NCBI GenBank assembly: GCA_016178505.1
Contig: JACOTG010000170.1
Span: 1-52,288 of the forward strand
Direction of reading: 5' to 3'
DNA length: 52,288 bases
Source of the DNA: Planctomycetota bacterium
GTDB lineage: Bacteria > Planctomycetota > JACOTG01
The position numbers and the translations under genes are program-made. Of the stretch, positions 39,619 to 48,112 are shown in pieces. Each line of letters begins with the position of its first letter. Position 1 is the stretch's first letter. The notes under the pieces were generated by a model. It did not search any database. It was not told where the DNA came from and saw only the letters and a list, made by a program, of their open reading frames with translations.

Positions 39619-41790
39619 TCAGCGCTTCCCTTCCCTGCCCTCGCTGGCGCCTTCGAGGAGGTGCGCGTACTCGGGGTTCGACTTCGCGGCGATCCCCAAG
39701 TGGCGCTCGGCCTCTTCGCGTTGACCGCGAGCCGCCAGGATGCGGGCGAGATTGAAATGGGAGTGCGCAAACTCGGGCTGAATCGCGATCGCCAATTCGA
39801 ACTCACGCACGGCCGCGTCGAGGTCGCCGTGGTTGGCCATCAGAAGGCCCAGGTTGTTGTGAGCGTCCACGTTCTTCGGATCGCGCGCGATCACTTCACG
39901 ATACTCGGACGCCGCCGACGCCTCGTCTCCCGACGCGGAAAGGCAACACGCCAAGTCGTAACGGGCGAGCGAGGATTCGGGACGGAGCCGGACCGCCTCG
40001 CGGAATTGCGCCAAGGCGTCCTCGAGGCGACCGTCGTCCGCGAGCAGCATTCCGAGATCGACTCGTGGAGCCGATCCCAGGGGGTCGTCACGTATCGCCG
40101 CCTCGAACTCGGAGATTGCGCCGGCTCGATCTCCGCCCTCCGCCGACAAATTGCCGAGGAGCTGGTGAGCCGCCGCTCGGACTTGCGCGTGATCCGCCCG
40201 ATCGCGCGCCGAATCGGATGCGAGCTCGATGGTCGTTCGCAACTCTCCGGCCGCGGCGTCGCGACGTCCTTGATCCATGAGCGCCCGTGCCAGCCGCATG
40301 CGCAGGTCCAAGTCGTTGGGAAGCGACGCGAGCGCCTGACGCAAGTGCCCTTCCGCAGACTCCGGCTCGCGGCGCAGCAGCGCAATCGAGCCGAGGTCCC
40401 GTTCGAGACGTGGCGGTCGGACCAGGCCCCAACGCGCACACGTTTCGAGGCTCGCTGTCGCACGATCGAGCGCGATCGGGTCGGGCGATCGACCGGCGTG
40501 GACGTCCCCCTCGCACGCGCCGAGCGCGCGACGCGCCGAGTCTTCGTGATATCGAATCCAACCGCTGTGAACGCTGAAGAGCGCCAGCACCCCCGCGATC
40601 GATGCGAATCCGACCCCGCTCTTCGTCAGGCGCCCTGCCTGTTTGAGATCCAGCGCGAACGAGCGAACGTGGCGTTCGCGCAAGAGACGCCAGCTCACGA
40701 CGGCCAGGAATCCGAAGATCGCGCCGAGACCAAGCGTCATGAGGAACGGAACCGCGTCGTAGAGGCCTCGGAACACGACGAGCGTTGCTAGGAACACGAC
40801 GACGACGAGCACGTCTTCGACGAGCGTGAAGTCGTATGTTCGGTGAACTCGATCGTGCTTTCGCCACGACGCGAAGAACGAGGGCCGAGTGAACCCGAAA
40901 TGAATGTTGCCGCGCGGGCATGCACGCACGCAGTCGAGGTCCTTCAGGCACGTCGGGCTCACGACCTTGCCGAACGCCTGCAGCTCTTCGTGCACCCGAA
41001 CGTGCGACTGGCAGTTGGCCGTGCACCGGCCGCAACTCGTGCAATCGCCGCGAGAGACGATCCGGCCCGGAGCTACGCGATCGGCGAGTGAGAAGACGGC
41101 GCCGTACGGACATCCGTACGCGCAAAACGACCGTGATCCCAGCACGTACACGATGCAAAAGCCGCAGACGAGGAACGTGAGGATCGCGATCGTCGGGCCC
41201 GGCAGGTTGCGCGCGAAATCGCGGGTCACGAACGAAGCCCACCCGGCGTCGTCGCCGAGGATTCGCCACTTCGGCATCGGCTGCCCATCGAGCATGCGAA
41301 GGACTTGCGGCCACGCGAACATGTAGAGCAACGCTCCGACGGGAACGAGAAGGAGCGCGCGGGATCGGATGGGCCGGGGACGAATCCCGATCTTCCCGAG
41401 CAGCCATGCGCACGAGTCCTGGAGCGCGAGGATGTGACAAACCCAGGAGCAGAAGAATCGACCGAAGATCGCCGACGCGACGAACGCCGCGACCATGAAG
41501 AGGAAACCGGCCGTGACGATTCCGAGCTCGAGCGTGTACATCACCTCGTTCAGCTCGAGCGGGGCCAACGTCTTGCCGGCGAGCTTCCAGTGAACGAAGT
41601 GAGCGACCGTGAGCAGATAAACGAGGGATAGAGTCGCGACGCGCCAACGGGAGCCGACCTTCGAGCGCGGCAGCGCCTCGCCCGTTCCCGGAACGCCCGA
41701 CTCCGCGCGCGATCCTGCGGCTCCATCTGCCGATGGGCGCCGAACGGCGACGCGACGAGATTCGATCGCTCGAGATCGAGAAGCAGACAT
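39619..41790 (-). CDS. NapH/NosR-like membrane ferredoxin protein fused to a TPR domain
   Basis: 723 aa from ATG 41790 (AGGAGGG 6 nt upstream). The first half is a polytopic membrane protein of the NapH/NosR/CcoG type: helices from about residue 50, CSWVC (C114, C118) and CAYGCP (C223, C227) at membrane faces. A cytoplasmic ferredoxin domain follows. Its first motif is C250-x2-C253-x2-C256-x3-C260; its second is C281-x2-D284-x2-C287-x3-C291-P, with Asp in place of the second Cys. After more helices (about 322-370 and 385-405), residues about 440-715 form at least seven TPR units. It probably passes electrons between quinol or ferredoxin and a partner complex, while the TPR domain docks that partner. 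No partner reductase is adjacent. Confidence 0.88.
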   Translation of the reverse strand: MSASRSRAIESRRVAVRRPSADGAAGSRAESGVPGTGEALPRSKVGSRWRVATLSLVYLLTVAHFVHWKLAGKTLAPLELNEVMYTLELGIVTAGFLFMVAAFVASAIFGRFFCSWVCHILALQDSCAWLLGKIGIRPRPIRSRALLLVPVGALLYMFAWPQVLRMLDGQPMPKWRILGDDAGWASFVTRDFARNLPGPTIAILTFLVCGFCIVYVLGSRSFCAYGCPYGAVFSLADRVAPGRIVSRGDCTSCGRCTANCQSHVRVHEELQAFGKVVSPTCLKDLDCVRACPRGNIHFGFTRPSFFASWRKHDRVHRTYDFTLVEDVLVVVVFLATLVVFRGLYDAVPFLMTLGLGAIFGFLAVVSWRLLRERHVRSFALDLKQAGRLTKSGVGFASIAGVLALFSVHSGWIRYHEDSARRALGACEGDVHAGRSPDPIALDRATASLETCARWGLVRPPRLERDLGSIALLRREPESAEGHLRQALASLPNDLDLRMRLARALMDQGRRDAAAGELRTTIELASDSARDRADHAQVRAAAHQLLGNLSAEGGDRAGAISEFEAAIRDDPLGSAPRVDLGMLLADDGRLEDALAQFREAVRLRPESSLARYDLACCLSASGDEASAASEYREVIARDPKNVDAHNNLGLLMANHGDLDAAVREFELAIAIQPEFAHSHFNLARILAARGQREEAERHLGIAAKSNPEYAHLLEGASEGREGKR

Positions 41791-41837
41791 CCGTTCCCTC
41801 CTGATGGCGATGCCTCGGGCCGCGCTTAATAGGACAA

Positions 41838-41853
41838 CCTGATCCTGATATAT
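41838..41853. promoter_or_regulatory. Candidate operator: tandem CCTGAT direct repeat with ATATAT
   Basis: CCTGATCCTGATATAT at 41838-41853 is an AT-rich island in GC-rich DNA. It begins at the predicted transcription start of the ferredoxin/TPR gene, in the divergent space to the PAS-LuxR gene, and may bind one of the neighbouring regulators. Confidence 0.35.
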
Positions 41854-41858
41854 GGAAC

Positions 41859-41888
41859 AAGATAGGCGGAGCCGCGTGCTGGGGTCAA
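41859..41888 (-). promoter_or_regulatory. Promoter of the ferredoxin/TPR gene
   Basis: On the minus strand TTGACC (41888-41883), 18 nt, then TATCTT (41864-41859). It gives a leader of about 60 nt with the CCTGAT repeat at its beginning. Confidence 0.5.
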
Positions 41889-41955
41889 GAGTCGTCGAAC
41901 GTGGATCGCGAACTCGATCACGTCCCGGGACCCCTTTCGGCGAGGGCAGGATAGA

Positions 41956-42609
41956 ATGCCCGGTGAAATGAGCCGCCCACCGATGGGACGATTCGAAGAG
42001 GCGCTGGTGAACGCCGGCGACGGAGCGTTCGTCGTCTCGCGAGATGGACGCATCGTCCTGTGGAACAGAACGGCAGAGCGCATCCTCGGCTGGACCCGCG
42101 CAGACGCCGTCGGCAAGGCGTGTTGCGACGTGATTCGTGGATGCGATGCGAACGGCAATCGCCTTTGCTATCGCGGCTGCCACGTAATGTCGCTCGTTCG
42201 GATGCACGATGTCGTCCAGAACTTCGACGTCGAGACTCCGACGAAATCCGGACGAAGGGTCTGGATCAACGTCAGCACGATCGTGCTCCCCGGCGCTCGG
42301 CCGGCCGACGAACTCACGGCGCACTTGTTCCGCGACGTGACGTCGACGCACCGCATCCTGGAGCTGATCCAAGACCGTCGCGAAAGAGAGGCAGAATCAC
42401 CTCCTCCCGATTCCGATTCCCCGCTCACGCGACGTGAAGTCGAGATCCTGCGCCTACTCGCCGCCGGCGCGGATACGAAGGCCGCGTCCGCGAAGCTCCA
42501 TGTCAGCCCGGCAACGGTGCGCAACCACGTCCAGAACTTGATGCAGAAGCTGGGCGTGCACAGCCGCCTCGAGGCGGTCGCGTGCGCGCGGCGCCGGCGA
42601 CTCCTTTAG
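41956..42609 (+). CDS. PAS-LuxR transcriptional regulator with a cysteine-rich PAS domain
   Basis: 217 aa from ATG 41956 (AGGA 4 nt upstream). ATG 41968 is an alternative, 10 nt after a TAGAAT hexamer. The PAS domain (about 10-130) contains five Cys within 20 residues: C56, C57, C63, C71 and C75 (KACCDVIRGC and RLCYRGC). This could ligate an iron-sulfur cluster or sense thiol redox state. A LuxR/NarL-type helix-turn-helix closes the protein (LTRREVEILRLLAAG, ATVRNHVQNLMQKL). There is no receiver domain, so it likely senses its signal directly. It is divergent from the ferredoxin/TPR gene over 165 nt, a classic regulator-target layout, and lies 145 nt before the tetR-bcr operon. Confidence 0.88.
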   Translation: MPGEMSRPPMGRFEEALVNAGDGAFVVSRDGRIVLWNRTAERILGWTRADAVGKACCDVIRGCDANGNRLCYRGCHVMSLVRMHDVVQNFDVETPTKSGRRVWINVSTIVLPGARPADELTAHLFRDVTSTHRILELIQDRREREAESPPPDSDSPLTRREVEILRLLAAGADTKAASAKLHVSPATVRNHVQNLMQKLGVHSRLEAVACARRRRLL

Positions 42610-42724
42610 TCCCTGCCCCGCTCGACGCATCGGCCGATCGTCGATCGAAATGATGCGGATGCACTACGCAATTGAATCGTTCGCCTCATTCTCGATCGCC
42701 GCACCTAACGTCTAGACTCCCGTT

Positions 42725-42734
42725 CGTTCGAACG
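42725..42734. promoter_or_regulatory. Candidate TetR operator
   Basis: CGTTCGAACG is a perfect 10-bp palindrome 20 nt before the tetR start, with flanking CGTT and CGGTTG half-site-like sequence. Its position just upstream of the first gene fits autoregulation. Confidence 0.35.
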
Positions 42735-42754
42735 GTTGTTCGGTGAGGTGTTCG

Positions 42755-43372
42755 ATGACGATCGAGGAGCGATATCCCGAGATCCTGCGAGCGGCGCTCG
42801 ACGTGTTCGCGCTGCGCGGCTACGAACGCGCGTCGATTCGCGAGATCGCGGCGAGGGCCGGACTCTCCCTGGCCGGTCTCTACCACTACGTCGGAGGCAA
42901 AGAGGAGCTTCTGTTCCTCGTCCTCGACCACTCCCTCGACGAGCTCATGGCTGCGCTGGACGAAAGGCTCGCCCGCGCGCGGACGCCGCACGCGAAGCTG
43001 CTCGCCCTCGTCGAGACCCATCTCGACTTCGCGCTTCAGCGTCCTGCCGCCCTCAAGATCATCAATCGCGATTGGGAGATGCTCCTCGAGCCCAAGCGTT
43101 CGGAGATCGCGGCGAAGCGCGGCGCGTACCTCTCGCGTGGGCTCGGAATCCTGCGTGAGATCGATCCGCTCGGCGGCACCGAGGACGAGTTGTCGTCGGC
43201 GACCAATCTGCTCCTCGGAATGCTGAACGGGATCGCGACGCGCCCGTTCCTTCGATCGGACGACGAGACACGCTCGCTGTCGCGCACGGTCGCGCGCCTC
43301 TTCTTGAACGGGTTCCTGCATCGAACGCTCGACCTTTCGGACGCCGAGATGGCGCTGAGGAGAGATTCATGA
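42755..43372 (+). CDS. TetR-family regulator of the aryl-CoA reductase operon
   Basis: 205 aa from ATG 42755 (GAGG 8 nt upstream; a GTG at 42743 is in frame). An N-terminal TetR helix-turn-helix is clear (GYERASIREIAARAGLSLAGLYHYVGGKEELL). The C-terminal helical ligand domain is not assignable. Its stop overlaps the start of bcrC (ATGA), so regulator and enzyme share one transcript. In Azoarcus the 3-methylbenzoyl-CoA reductase genes are controlled by the TetR-type MbdR, whereas the benzoyl-CoA genes use the unrelated BzdR; this makes an aryl-CoA ligand plausible here, but it is inference. Confidence 0.9.
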   Translation: MTIEERYPEILRAALDVFALRGYERASIREIAARAGLSLAGLYHYVGGKEELLFLVLDHSLDELMAALDERLARARTPHAKLLALVETHLDFALQRPAALKIINRDWEMLLEPKRSEIAAKRGAYLSRGLGILREIDPLGGTEDELSSATNLLLGMLNGIATRPFLRSDDETRSLSRTVARLFLNGFLHRTLDLSDAEMALRRDS

Positions 43373-44529
43373 CCACCGAGACTGCCGCCCTGCTGGAGCC
43401 GCGCCGCGAGGTCGGCGTGCTGTCGCTCGGAGACGCGGCGCTGCGGTGGAAGGCCGAGCATCCGGGCGGACGCGCGATCGCGTGCTACCCGGTCTACGCG
43501 CCGACCGAAGTGATCCACGCCGCGGGGATGCTGCCGATGGCCTTGCTCGGCGGCGGAACGACCGTCGAGCTGACGCACGCGGACGCCCGCTTTCAGTCCT
43601 TCGTCTGCTCGATCGCGAAGTCGAGCCTCGAGCTCGGATTCCAGGACCTCGTCCGCGGGGTCGACGGTTTCGTCTTCTCCAACATCTGCGACGTTGCGCG
43701 CAACTTGTCGAGCGTGTGGGCTCGCAACTTCAGCGACACGTTCGTCGAGTACCTCCACCTGCCGCAGAACTCGACCTCGTCCGAGTCGTCGCAGTACCTC
43801 GCGAGCGAGCTTCGCCGGCTCGCATCGCGATTCGCCGAGGCGTTCGGCGCGCCCGTCACGGACGACGCCCTTCGCCGGAGCATCGCGACCTGGAACGCCG
43901 TCCGCGCGAGGATTCGTGCGCTCTACGCGCTTCGCATCGACTCCCCAGAGAAGCTGCCGATCACGGAGTTCTTCGTGGCGCTTCGCGCCGCCACGCGAAC
44001 GGCACCCGAGGAGAGCCTGCTTCGACTTGACGCGTTGCTGGACACGGCATCGCGTCGCACCGAGCGTCCGCGCGATCGCATTCGCGTGGTGATCGAAGGC
44101 GCGTTCTGCGAACAGCCGCCTCCGGGCCTGCTGGAGATCCTCGAGGAGTCGGGCTGTTACGTCGTCGAGGACGACCTTTTCCTCGGCTGGAGGTGGTTCA
44201 CGGACGACGTTTCAACGGACGGCGACCCGTTCGAGCGACTCGCCGTCGCGTACCTCGACCGCGGCGTCGCGTCGTCGACCCGCCACGAGGGACGCCAACA
44301 CCGATCGCTGGGAGTGATCGAGAAGGTTCGGCGAGCCCGAGCTGACGCCGTCGTGTTCCTGCTGCCAAAGTTCTGCGAGCCCGCACTCTTCGACTACGTG
44401 CTCATCAAGCAGGGACTCGAGCGCGAGCACGTTCCGCAGCTCGTCGTCGAGTTCGAAGAGAAGATGTGGACGTTCGAGCGCACGCGAAACGAGATCGAGA
44501 CCTTCGTCGAGTCGATGCTCTTCGATTAG
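43369..44529 (+). CDS. bcrC: Class I benzoyl-CoA reductase-type subunit C (HgdB/BcrC family)
   Basis: 386 aa; GGAG upstream. One of two HgdB-family subunits that hold the active-site iron-sulfur clusters of ATP-dependent aryl-CoA reductases. The family layout is clear: [40 protein letters not shown], and [18 protein letters not shown], each with a conserved Cys that can ligate a cluster. With BcrB it forms the module that reduces the aromatic ring of the CoA thioester by a Birch-like two-electron step. The alternative subtypes, Bzd and 3-methylbenzoyl-CoA reductases, cannot be separated by eye. It is the first enzyme gene of the operon. Confidence 0.9.
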   Translation: MTTETAALLEPRREVGVLSLGDAALRWKAEHPGGRAIACYPVYAPTEVIHAAGMLPMALLGGGTTVELTHADARFQSFVCSIAKSSLELGFQDLVRGVDGFVFSNICDVARNLSSVWARNFSDTFVEYLHLPQNSTSSESSQYLASELRRLASRFAEAFGAPVTDDALRRSIATWNAVRARIRALYALRIDSPEKLPITEFFVALRAATRTAPEESLLRLDALLDTASRRTERPRDRIRVVIEGAFCEQPPPGLLEILEESGCYVVEDDLFLGWRWFTDDVSTDGDPFERLAVAYLDRGVASSTRHEGRQHRSLGVIEKVRRARADAVVFLLPKFCEPALFDYVLIKQGLEREHVPQLVVEFEEKMWTFERTRNEIETFVESMLFD

Positions 44530-44544
44530 CCCGTGGAGAAACCG

Positions 44545-45828
44545 ATGACCGCAGAATCGACGGGAACGAAAGACCGGAAGTACGAAGGCGGCGTTCACGA
44601 GAAATCGCGGGAACTCATGTCTGCGTGGATGGGAGAAGTGGGTCGCGCCGAGGCGGAGCACCGCGCGACGGCCGCGCTGATGATCTCGGGAAACTGCGTG
44701 GAACTCTTGCGCGCGTGCCACGTGCTCCCGCTTTTCCCAGAAGTCACCGCACTCCAGGCCGCGATCCGCCACAAGTCGCTCCCGCTCATCCAGAGGGCCG
44801 AGCAAGCGGGGTATTCGAGCGACAACTGCGCGTACGTGAAGGCGGACATCGGCCTCTACCTCGACGGCGGCATGGGGCCCGGCAAGCCGATCCCGTTTCC
44901 CACGGTCACGGTCTGCAACTACGTCGGGTGCAACGTCTACGTGAAGTGGTTCGAGCACCTCGCGGACGTGAGCGGCTCGAAGCTCTTCATGCTCGACGTT
45001 CCGTTCCTGCGCACGACCGAGCCGAGCGAAGCCGACGTGCGATACGTCGTCAAACAGATCGAGGAGCTGATCGCGCTGCTCGAATGCGTCTCGGGGCACA
45101 AGATGGACATCGACGAGCTGCGCGAGATCCTCGCGCACTCCGCCCGCGCCGAGGACGGCTACGCGCGCTGCAAGCACCTCTGCAAGCGGACGCCCGCGCC
45201 GTTCGACGCATACTTCGACGCCATCAACATGATGGGGCCGATCAACGTGCTGCGCGGAACGCGCGAGGCGGCCGAGTTCTTCGACGATGCCGTGCGGGAG
45301 TTCGAAGATCTCGCGACGCGCGGCGTCGGGCCGCTCCCGGAGGAACGATTCCGCACGGTCGTCGAGGGACCGCCGCCCTACCCCTACTACAAGAGCTTCC
45401 GAAACCTCTTCGCGAAGTGGGGTGCCGTCGCGGTCCAGTCCACCTACTCGACGGTCGGCGGGATCTGGGAGTGGGGTTTCCGCCACGATCCGCGCCGACC
45501 GCTCGAGTCGATCGCCGAACAGATGCTTCGCGAGAACCTCACCAATCGATCGATCGTCGCGCGCTACCAACAGATCAAACGCTACGTCGAGGAGTGGAAC
45601 GCGGACGCGCTCGTCATCCATTCCGTGAAGTCTTGCCGGCTCTTCTCGGCCGGCCAGGGCGACATGCGCGAGTACTTCACGAAGGAGTTGGGCGTCCCGA
45701 CGCTCCTCGTCGAATCCGATCTCGAGGATCCGCGCTACTACTCCGAAGCGCAGCTCAAGAACCGAATCGATGCGTTCTTCGAGTCGCTCGAGCACAAGAA
45801 GCTCGTGGCGTCAGGCGGTCACCGATGA
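44545..45828 (+). CDS. bcrB: Class I benzoyl-CoA reductase-type subunit B (HgdB/BcrB family)
   Basis: 427 aa from ATG 44545 (GGAG 6-7 nt upstream; a GTG at 44533 is in frame). It is the second HgdB-type subunit. Conserved cysteines are visible in [49 protein letters not shown] and [19 protein letters not shown], and the last block is typical of BcrB/BzdO. It binds the aryl-CoA with BcrC. There is a 15-nt gap from bcrC and a 4-nt overlap with bcrA (ATGA). No sign of damage. Confidence 0.9.
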   Translation: MTAESTGTKDRKYEGGVHEKSRELMSAWMGEVGRAEAEHRATAALMISGNCVELLRACHVLPLFPEVTALQAAIRHKSLPLIQRAEQAGYSSDNCAYVKADIGLYLDGGMGPGKPIPFPTVTVCNYVGCNVYVKWFEHLADVSGSKLFMLDVPFLRTTEPSEADVRYVVKQIEELIALLECVSGHKMDIDELREILAHSARAEDGYARCKHLCKRTPAPFDAYFDAINMMGPINVLRGTREAAEFFDDAVREFEDLATRGVGPLPEERFRTVVEGPPPYPYYKSFRNLFAKWGAVAVQSTYSTVGGIWEWGFRHDPRRPLESIAEQMLRENLTNRSIVARYQQIKRYVEEWNADALVIHSVKSCRLFSAGQGDMREYFTKELGVPTLLVESDLEDPRYYSEAQLKNRIDAFFESLEHKKLVASGGHR

Positions 45829-46631
45829 ATGCCATCGTCTACGGGGCCGGCGTCGACGTCGGCTCCACGCAGTCGAAGGCCGTCATCGTCGACGAATCGC
45901 TTCGCATCTTGGGTCGCTCGCTGATCCCTACCGGCGCCAACGTGGTGAAGGCGGCGGACGAAGCCTTCCGCGAGGCATGCGAGAACGCCGGCATCGCGCG
46001 CGAGGCGGTCGGCTGCGTCGTCGGGACAGGATACGGTCGATTCAAAGTGACGTTCGGCGACGCGCAGATCACCGAGATCACATGTCACGCGCGCGGCGCT
46101 CACTCGCTCTACCCCGCCACGCGAACCGTCATCGACATGGGCGGCCAGGACACGAAGGCGATCAAGGTCGGCGCCGACGGTTCGGTCCTCGACTTCTCGA
46201 TGAACGACAAGTGCGCGGCGGGGACGGGGCGGTTCCTCTCGGCGGCCGCCGACGTGACCGGCATGACGCTCGACGAGATCGGGCCCGTAGCGCTGCATGC
46301 GAAGGATCCCGTCCGCCTCACCTCCGTGTGCACGGTCTTCGTGGAGTCGGACATCCTCTCGTACATGGCGCAGAAGAAGACCGTCGAGGACGTGCTCGGC
46401 GGCGTGCACAAGGCGATCGCTTCGCGCACGATGGCCCTCGTCCGGCGCGTCGGCGTCGAGGACGAGGTCACGTTCACGGGTGGGGTCTCGCGAAACATCG
46501 CCATGGTGCGAGCGCTCGAGGAGGTGCTCGGCACGCGCCTCAACGTGAGCCCCGAGGGCCATTTCATGGGAGCTCTCGGCGCCGCGATCTTCGCGCTCGA
46601 GCGTGCCCGAGTCGCCGCGGCGAGGAGCTAG
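45825..46631 (+). CDS. bcrA: Class I benzoyl-CoA reductase-type ATPase subunit A (BcrA/BzdP type)
   Basis: 268 aa from ATG 45825. It belongs to the BadF/BadG/BcrA/BcrD ASKHA-fold ATPase family: phosphate-binding loops [12 protein letters not shown] and [10 protein letters not shown]. The cluster-ligating cysteines are C130 ([11 protein letters not shown]) and C169 (SVCTVF). A homologous pair (A with D) bridges one [4Fe-4S] cluster and uses ATP to pump low-potential electrons into BcrBC. It lacks the long N-terminal extension of Thauera BcrA, so it is more like BzdP. Its stop codon is at the foot of the inverted-repeat structure described below. Confidence 0.88.
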   Translation: MNAIVYGAGVDVGSTQSKAVIVDESLRILGRSLIPTGANVVKAADEAFREACENAGIAREAVGCVVGTGYGRFKVTFGDAQITEITCHARGAHSLYPATRTVIDMGGQDTKAIKVGADGSVLDFSMNDKCAAGTGRFLSAAADVTGMTLDEIGPVALHAKDPVRLTSVCTVFVESDILSYMAQKKTVEDVLGGVHKAIASRTMALVRRVGVEDEVTFTGGVSRNIAMVRALEEVLGTRLNVSPEGHFMGALGAAIFALERARVAAARS

Positions 46632-46829
46632 CCCGCCTTTCTCCCCAAGATGTCGATTGGACGGATGGAACGAACGAGAGACGCGCGACTCCTGCGGGCC
46701 AGCGAGCGACGTCAGATGCTAGGAGCGACGACGAGGCGATTCGGAAGGGAGAATCGATGAGGAGGAGGGACGACGCAGATGACGCCGCGCAGCGGTCCGC
46801 AGGTCGGCAGCTTGGGGAGAAAGGTGGGC
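46631..46829 (+). promoter_or_regulatory. Long inverted repeat/structured element between bcrA and bcrD
   Basis: GCCCGCCTTTCTCCCCAAG (46631-46649) pairs with CTTGGGGAGAAAGGTGGGC (46811-46829). As RNA all 19 positions pair (18 Watson-Crick, one G-U). After one A-G mismatch, 8 more pairs follow (46651-46658 with 46802-46809), then GGAC (46659-46662) with GTCC (46795-46798). The left arm starts at the last base of the bcrA stop. The right arm covers AGGTGG, the ribosome-binding site of the proximal bcrD ATG at 46835. The loop holds a second start (ATG 46757 after AAGGGAGAATCG), in frame with bcrD, and a local GATTC/GAATC hairpin. It could be a translation-control element, an mRNA-processing signal, or a small palindromic mobile remnant. 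Confidence 0.85.
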
Positions 46830-46834
46830 GAACC

Positions 46835-47647
46835 ATGCTGATCTCCGGAATCGACGTCGGGTCGGGCGCCACGAAGTGCGTGCTCGTCGACGAGCAGGCG
46901 CGAGTGCGCGGGCGCGGCGTCAGGAAGACGAAGGCGGACTTCGAGAAGGTCGCGAGAGAGGCGCTCGAATCGGCGCTCGCGGACGCGCACGCGACGGCCG
47001 GCGAGATCGCGTACACGGCGACCACCGGACTCGGTCGCTACGCCATCCCGTTTCGCGACGTGCAGATCACCGATCTCACGTGCGGCGCGCGCGGCGCGGC
47101 GACGCTGTTTCCGGCGACGCGCTACGTCCTCGACGTCGGCGCGCAATGCTCTCGCGCCATCCAGCTCCGCGACAACGGCAAGGTGCAGACGTTCCACATG
47201 AACGAGAAGTGCGCTGCGGGCTCCGGTGGTTTCCTCGAGCGCGCGGCTAAGTACCTCGGCGTGACCGTGGACGACATCGGTGCGCTTTCCGCGCGGTCGC
47301 GAACGGGGCAGCCGATCTCGAGCGTCTGCGCGGTGCTCGCCGAGTCCGAGATCATCAACCACGTGTCCGAGGGGGTGGCCGTCGAGGACATCCTTCGAGG
47401 CATCCACAATTCCCTCGCCGAGCGCTCGCTGTCTCTGCTCCGGCGCGTCGGCCTCGACGGCGACGTGACGTTCATCGGCGGCGTCGCGCTCCAGCAGGGA
47501 ATGCTCGTTGCCATCCGCGAAAAGCTCGGGACCCCCGTGAACGTTCCCGAGCACCCGCAGTTCACGACGGCGCTCGGCGCCGCGATCCTCGGGCTTCGCC
47601 GACACGCGAAGCTGCAGACGATGGAATCCGCTGGGAGGGCTCTCTGA
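46835..47647 (+). CDS. bcrD: Class I benzoyl-CoA reductase-type ATPase subunit D (BcrD/BzdQ type)
   Basis: 270 aa from ATG 46835; ATG 46757 is in frame and would add 26 residues, with a stronger free ribosome-binding site. It is the second ASKHA ATPase subunit: GIDVGSGATKCVLV, DVGAQCSRAI, cluster cysteines C126 (NEKCAAGSGGF) and C165 (SVCAVLAESEII). In BcrD-type subunits the A-subunit block GGQDTK reads GAxxxRAI, as here. It pairs with BcrA to fire electrons into BcrBC. Its translation start lies behind the long inverted repeat, so its output may be adjusted relative to BcrA. Its stop overlaps the GNAT start (TGATG). Confidence 0.88.
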   Translation: MLISGIDVGSGATKCVLVDEQARVRGRGVRKTKADFEKVAREALESALADAHATAGEIAYTATTGLGRYAIPFRDVQITDLTCGARGAATLFPATRYVLDVGAQCSRAIQLRDNGKVQTFHMNEKCAAGSGGFLERAAKYLGVTVDDIGALSARSRTGQPISSVCAVLAESEIINHVSEGVAVEDILRGIHNSLAERSLSLLRRVGLDGDVTFIGGVALQQGMLVAIREKLGTPVNVPEHPQFTTALGAAILGLRRHAKLQTMESAGRAL

Positions 47648-48096
47648 TGCATCGAAACTCCATCGACATTAGATCCGTCGAGGCCACCGATCGCGAGGCG
47701 ATCGCCCGCATCGACGAGATCATCACCGGCCGTCCGCGCCCCGAGTACTGGCGAACGCGTCTCGAGATGGCGGCTCTCCGCCCGCCGTGGATGTCGCTCG
47801 TCGCGGAGACGGACGGACGCGTGGTGGGCTTCCTCTTCGGTTGGGTCGGCGAGTCGGAGTTCGGCATGGCCGCGAAGACGGCGTGGATCGATCTCGTCGG
47901 CGTCGAGCCTCGCTATCGCGGCGCGCGGGTCGGTCAGGCGCTCGTCGACCGATTCCTCCAGAGTGCCGGCGAGCTACGGGCGATCGAGAAGGTCGCGACG
48001 CTCCTCGACCTCGACCAAGCAGACGTGAGGGAGTTCTTCCTGCACCTCGGCTTCCACCGCGGTCCGATGGTGCAGCTCGAGAAGACGGTGCAGTGA
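47647..48096 (+). CDS. GNAT-family N-acetyltransferase
   Basis: 149 aa; GGGAGGG 6 nt before the ATG, which overlaps the bcrD stop. The acetyl-CoA binding motif of the GNAT fold is present (WIDLVGVEPRYRGARVGQALVDRF). Strand pattern SLVAETDGRVVGFLFGW precedes it. The substrate is unknown. Position within the operon suggests a link with aryl-CoA metabolism, for example acetylation of an enzyme in the pathway; in Rhodopseudomonas palustris the GNAT enzyme KatA and the Pat acetyltransferase modify benzoate-pathway CoA ligases, so protein modification is one option. This is inference. Confidence 0.85.
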   Translation: MHRNSIDIRSVEATDREAIARIDEIITGRPRPEYWRTRLEMAALRPPWMSLVAETDGRVVGFLFGWVGESEFGMAAKTAWIDLVGVEPRYRGARVGQALVDRFLQSAGELRAIEKVATLLDLDQADVREFFLHLGFHRGPMVQLEKTVQ

Positions 48097-48112
48097 AGAA
48101 AGGACAACGATC

